Assembly: GCF_015291705.1 (NCBI RefSeq)
Contig: NZ_CP030050.1
Span: 7,440,001 to 7,504,000 of the forward strand
Length of the DNA: 64,000 nucleotides
Direction of reading: 5' to 3'
Source of the DNA: Bradyrhizobium arachidis
GTDB lineage: Bacteria; Pseudomonadota; Alphaproteobacteria; Rhizobiales; Xanthobacteraceae
Shown here piece by piece: positions 62,270 to 64,000 of the stretch. The translations under genes were made by a program, and so were the position numbers. The notes below the pieces were generated by a model. The model worked only from the letters and a program-made list of their open reading frames with translations. It had not been told where the DNA came from and searched no databases. Within the stretch, counting starts at the first letter, position 1. Every line of letters begins with the position of its first letter.

Positions 62270-63298
62270 TCACGCTTGGAAGGTCAGCTCGCGATATCTG
62301 CTTTCGTACTCTCGCGCCATGCGACTTGCGAGGAAGCGCGCATCGAAGCGGGCGCGGACCTTTCTTCTATCCAGCCGGGCGGCTTCCTTGACGGCCTCGA
62401 TCGCCTGCTCTTCGCTCTCCACGATGAAGCCTGTTACGCCGTCCTCCACCACTTCCGGCACGGATCCGGAACGGTAGGCAATCACAGGCGTCCCGCACGC
62501 CATCGCCTCGATCATGACGAGGCCGAAGGGCTCGGGCCAATCGATCGGAAACAGCAAGGCGGCGGCCCCTGCCAGGAAAGGCTGCTTCCGGACTTCGTCC
62601 ACCTCGCCGACGAGCTGGATCTTCTCGCCGTCGATCTCGGGTTCGAGCTTCTTCTTGAAATATGCCGTTTCCGAGCGGGGTATCTTGGCCGCAATCCGTA
62701 GCGGCATCCGGACAGCGCGTGCGATGCGTATCGCAGCTTCCGGCCCCTTCTCGGCCGTGAGCCGCCCAAGAAAGGCGAGGTACGAACCCGGTTCGTAGGA
62801 GGGCCGAAACAGATCCTTGGGCAGTCCGTGCGGAATCGTCGTGATCCAGTTCGCGTCCGGAAGCGGACGGCGCTGGTTGTCGGAGATCGAGACGAAACGG
62901 GCCCGGTAGAAAGTCCCGATCACGTCGGATAAGCCAGGAAGGTCAAGCCGGCCGTGCATGGTCGTCAGAAACGGCACGCCGGTCCGGCTCAGCACCGGCA
63001 GCGGCAACCAATCGACATGGGAATGAATTACGTCGAAGTCACGCGCGCGCTCGGCGATGGCTTCGATCATCATCGCGCAGGCGGCGTTCGGATCGACGCC
63101 CCTTCGTCCCAGTCGCAGCGCGCGCGGCCACACCGGGTGAAGCTTGGCCTTCGTGCTCGAGTCGCCGCTGGCGAACAGAGTAACGTCGTGTCCGAGATCG
63201 ATCAGTTCGTTCACCAGCCAGGAGATTACTCGCTCGGTGCCGCCGTAAAGCTTCGGAGGAACGCTCTCGGCCAACGGGGCAAGCTGGGCGATTCGCAT
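62270..63298 (-). CDS. Family 4 glycosyltransferase
   Basis: ATG 63298 (MRIAQLAPLAESVPPKLYGG) gives 342 residues of GT-B fold. YGGTERVISWLVNELIDLGH is the N-terminal Rossmann start, SYLAFLGRLTAEKGPEAAIR the GT4 hinge, and PEPFGLVMIEAMACGTPVIA the EX7E-type donor-site motif with FGxxxxEAxA. It transfers a sugar from a nucleotide donor to an unknown acceptor, cytoplasmic or membrane-peripheral. The 13-residue extension to 63337 lacks family support. Confidence 0.9.
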   Translation of the reverse strand: MRIAQLAPLAESVPPKLYGGTERVISWLVNELIDLGHDVTLFASGDSSTKAKLHPVWPRALRLGRRGVDPNAACAMMIEAIAERARDFDVIHSHVDWLPLPVLSRTGVPFLTTMHGRLDLPGLSDVIGTFYRARFVSISDNQRRPLPDANWITTIPHGLPKDLFRPSYEPGSYLAFLGRLTAEKGPEAAIRIARAVRMPLRIAAKIPRSETAYFKKKLEPEIDGEKIQLVGEVDEVRKQPFLAGAAALLFPIDWPEPFGLVMIEAMACGTPVIAYRSGSVPEVVEDGVTGFIVESEEQAIEAVKEAARLDRRKVRARFDARFLASRMAREYESRYRELTFQA

Positions 63299-63302
63299 CG
63301 AA

Positions 63303-63425
63303 CTAGGCCCTAAACGCGATGCGCAAGCCGACCACAATGACGGCGGAGATGAGGAACGAAATCGCGAGCAGCGTCCAACTGGGCCTTGTGCTTCCGTTGG
63401 CTGCGCGCGCGACGAGCATTTTCAT
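63303..63425 (-). CDS. Small single-span membrane protein
   Basis: ATG 63425 gives 40 residues: a basic start MKMLVARAANGSTRPSWTLL and one membrane helix LAISFLISAVIVVGLRIAF. It ends 4 bases before the glycosyltransferase start, suggesting one transcript. Function unknown. Confidence 0.5.
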   Translation of the reverse strand: MKMLVARAANGSTRPSWTLLAISFLISAVIVVGLRIAFRA

Positions 63426-63430
63426 ACTCG

Positions 63431-63640
63431 TCAACATTCGTCGCGGGGAAGCCGGTGTAGGTAGGCTATTCCGAAGCTGGCAAGCTCTTCGGTGCTGCTC
63501 TGTCGCTCTTCCCATCTCCTGTGCAGGTGGCGCTGTAGCAGGCAGCGCCGGCTATCGTCGGTGCCGACATCAGGATGCCGCGCGCGATACACCGTCCAGG
63601 CGGTCTCCGTGGCGTTCTTCAAGGTGACTTCGTCAATCAT
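63431..63640 (-). CDS. Small conserved hypothetical protein
   Basis: ATG 63640 overlaps the upstream gene stop by 4 bases and gives 69 residues. MIDEVTLKNATETAWTVYRA, then DDSRRCLLQRHLHRRWEERQ and EELASFGIAYLHRLPRD, is a short rhizobial family I recognise. Soluble and helical; function unknown. Confidence 0.65.
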   Translation of the reverse strand: MIDEVTLKNATETAWTVYRARHPDVGTDDSRRCLLQRHLHRRWEERQSSTEELASFGIAYLHRLPRDEC

Positions 63641-63867
63641 GCCTCACTCTCCGGAGACAAACCCAGTCGTTGCCAACGCAAGGCGGTCAGCAAAGTTTCC
63701 AGTTTTTCCCGCCCCCGTAGCCAACCCGGAGAAAGCGCGCCTTCAGAATGCTTTTGCGCGAACTCGCTCGCGTGCCGCGCGTCGGCGCTGCAGACGTTGG
63801 CTTCGGCCGGCGCCCCTCGCAGCAGAAGTAAGGACGCCGGCTGCACCGAAGGCTCCGCTGGAGGCAC
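63637..63867 (-). CDS. Small hypothetical protein
   Basis: A GTG at 63867 gives 76 residues ending SPGWLRGREKLETLLTALRW followed by QRLGLSPESEA. The C-terminal half looks conserved and the stop overlaps the next start (ATGA), supporting a coupled pair. The start is uncertain because the N-terminal 30 residues are low complexity. Function unknown. Confidence 0.5.
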   Translation of the reverse strand: MPPAEPSVQPASLLLLRGAPAEANVCSADARHASEFAQKHSEGALSPGWLRGREKLETLLTALRWQRLGLSPESEA

Positions 63868-64000
63868 AGTGCTCTCTATCCGCCAACCCCATCGTTACAA
63901 CGAAAGTTCATGCCTGCTGGCCCGAAGACGTTATGCCGGACCCTTCAGCCGGCCAGAGCGTTGACCGCTCAATGGACGGAAACGGTTGGAGGTCGGACGT

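Overview
The window looks like a chromosomal segment of a Bradyrhizobium-like alphaproteobacterium (Nitrobacteraceae). This rests on GC-rich DNA, many small hypothetical proteins of types I recognise from Bradyrhizobium and Rhodopseudomonas, GGAAC-N16/17-CGTT promoters of the alphaproteobacterial general stress sigma factor, a small-heat-shock leader resembling a ROSE thermometer, and typical rhizobial catabolic operons. No rRNA, CRISPR array, phage structural gene or site-specific integrase was seen.

Region 1 (1-14.5 kb) is an intact central-carbon cassette. A GH15 glucoamylase/trehalase-like gene faces left, and a tightly packed rightward run follows: histidine phosphatase, HAD phosphatase, transaldolase, ROK polyphosphate-glucokinase-like kinase, pgi, short-type gnd, zwf, tkt and a GH63/MGH1-like glucosidase. 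Together they could release glucose from an oligosaccharide, phosphorylate it and run it through the pentose phosphate pathway to make NADPH. A 3' half of a tRNA-Lys(CTT) gene at 14649-14698 marks a probable integration boundary.

Region 2 (14.7-28.6 kb) starts with an SDR relic. A leftward PaoABC-type molybdenum hydroxylase without an obvious Tat signal follows. Next is an eight-gene leftward operon: AllA-like lyase, PuuE-like amidohydrolase, amino-acid-type ABC transporter, sugar-nucleotide-type epimerase and SDR. Its probable GntR/FCD regulator lies upstream, and two related palindromic operators are present. The substrate is unknown.

Region 3 (28.6-44.5 kb) is accessory DNA: many tiny genes, several broken by a single-base indel in a short homopolymer, truncated relics and two IS1111-type IS110-family elements. 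A DNA-repair neighbourhood sits here (Ku diverging from two zinc-ribbon genes and an SRAP/YedK gene). The second IS has inserted right behind the first two SRAP codons, cutting the gene off from its start codon.

Region 4 (44.5-64 kb) is a stress and envelope block: two Hsp20 genes, PRC-barrel protein, SDR, Zn alcohol dehydrogenase, GH13 enzyme, an NRAMP relic, a secreted small protein, a glycine-rich stress protein, a Mn-catalase/DUF892 fusion, a PolX-like protein with a degenerate polymerase site, a frame-disrupted MOSC gene, an orphan TAXI binding protein, an OprB-like porin and a GT4 glycosyltransferase. Three matches to the EcfG promoter precede stress genes here, which suggests a shared general-stress regulon.
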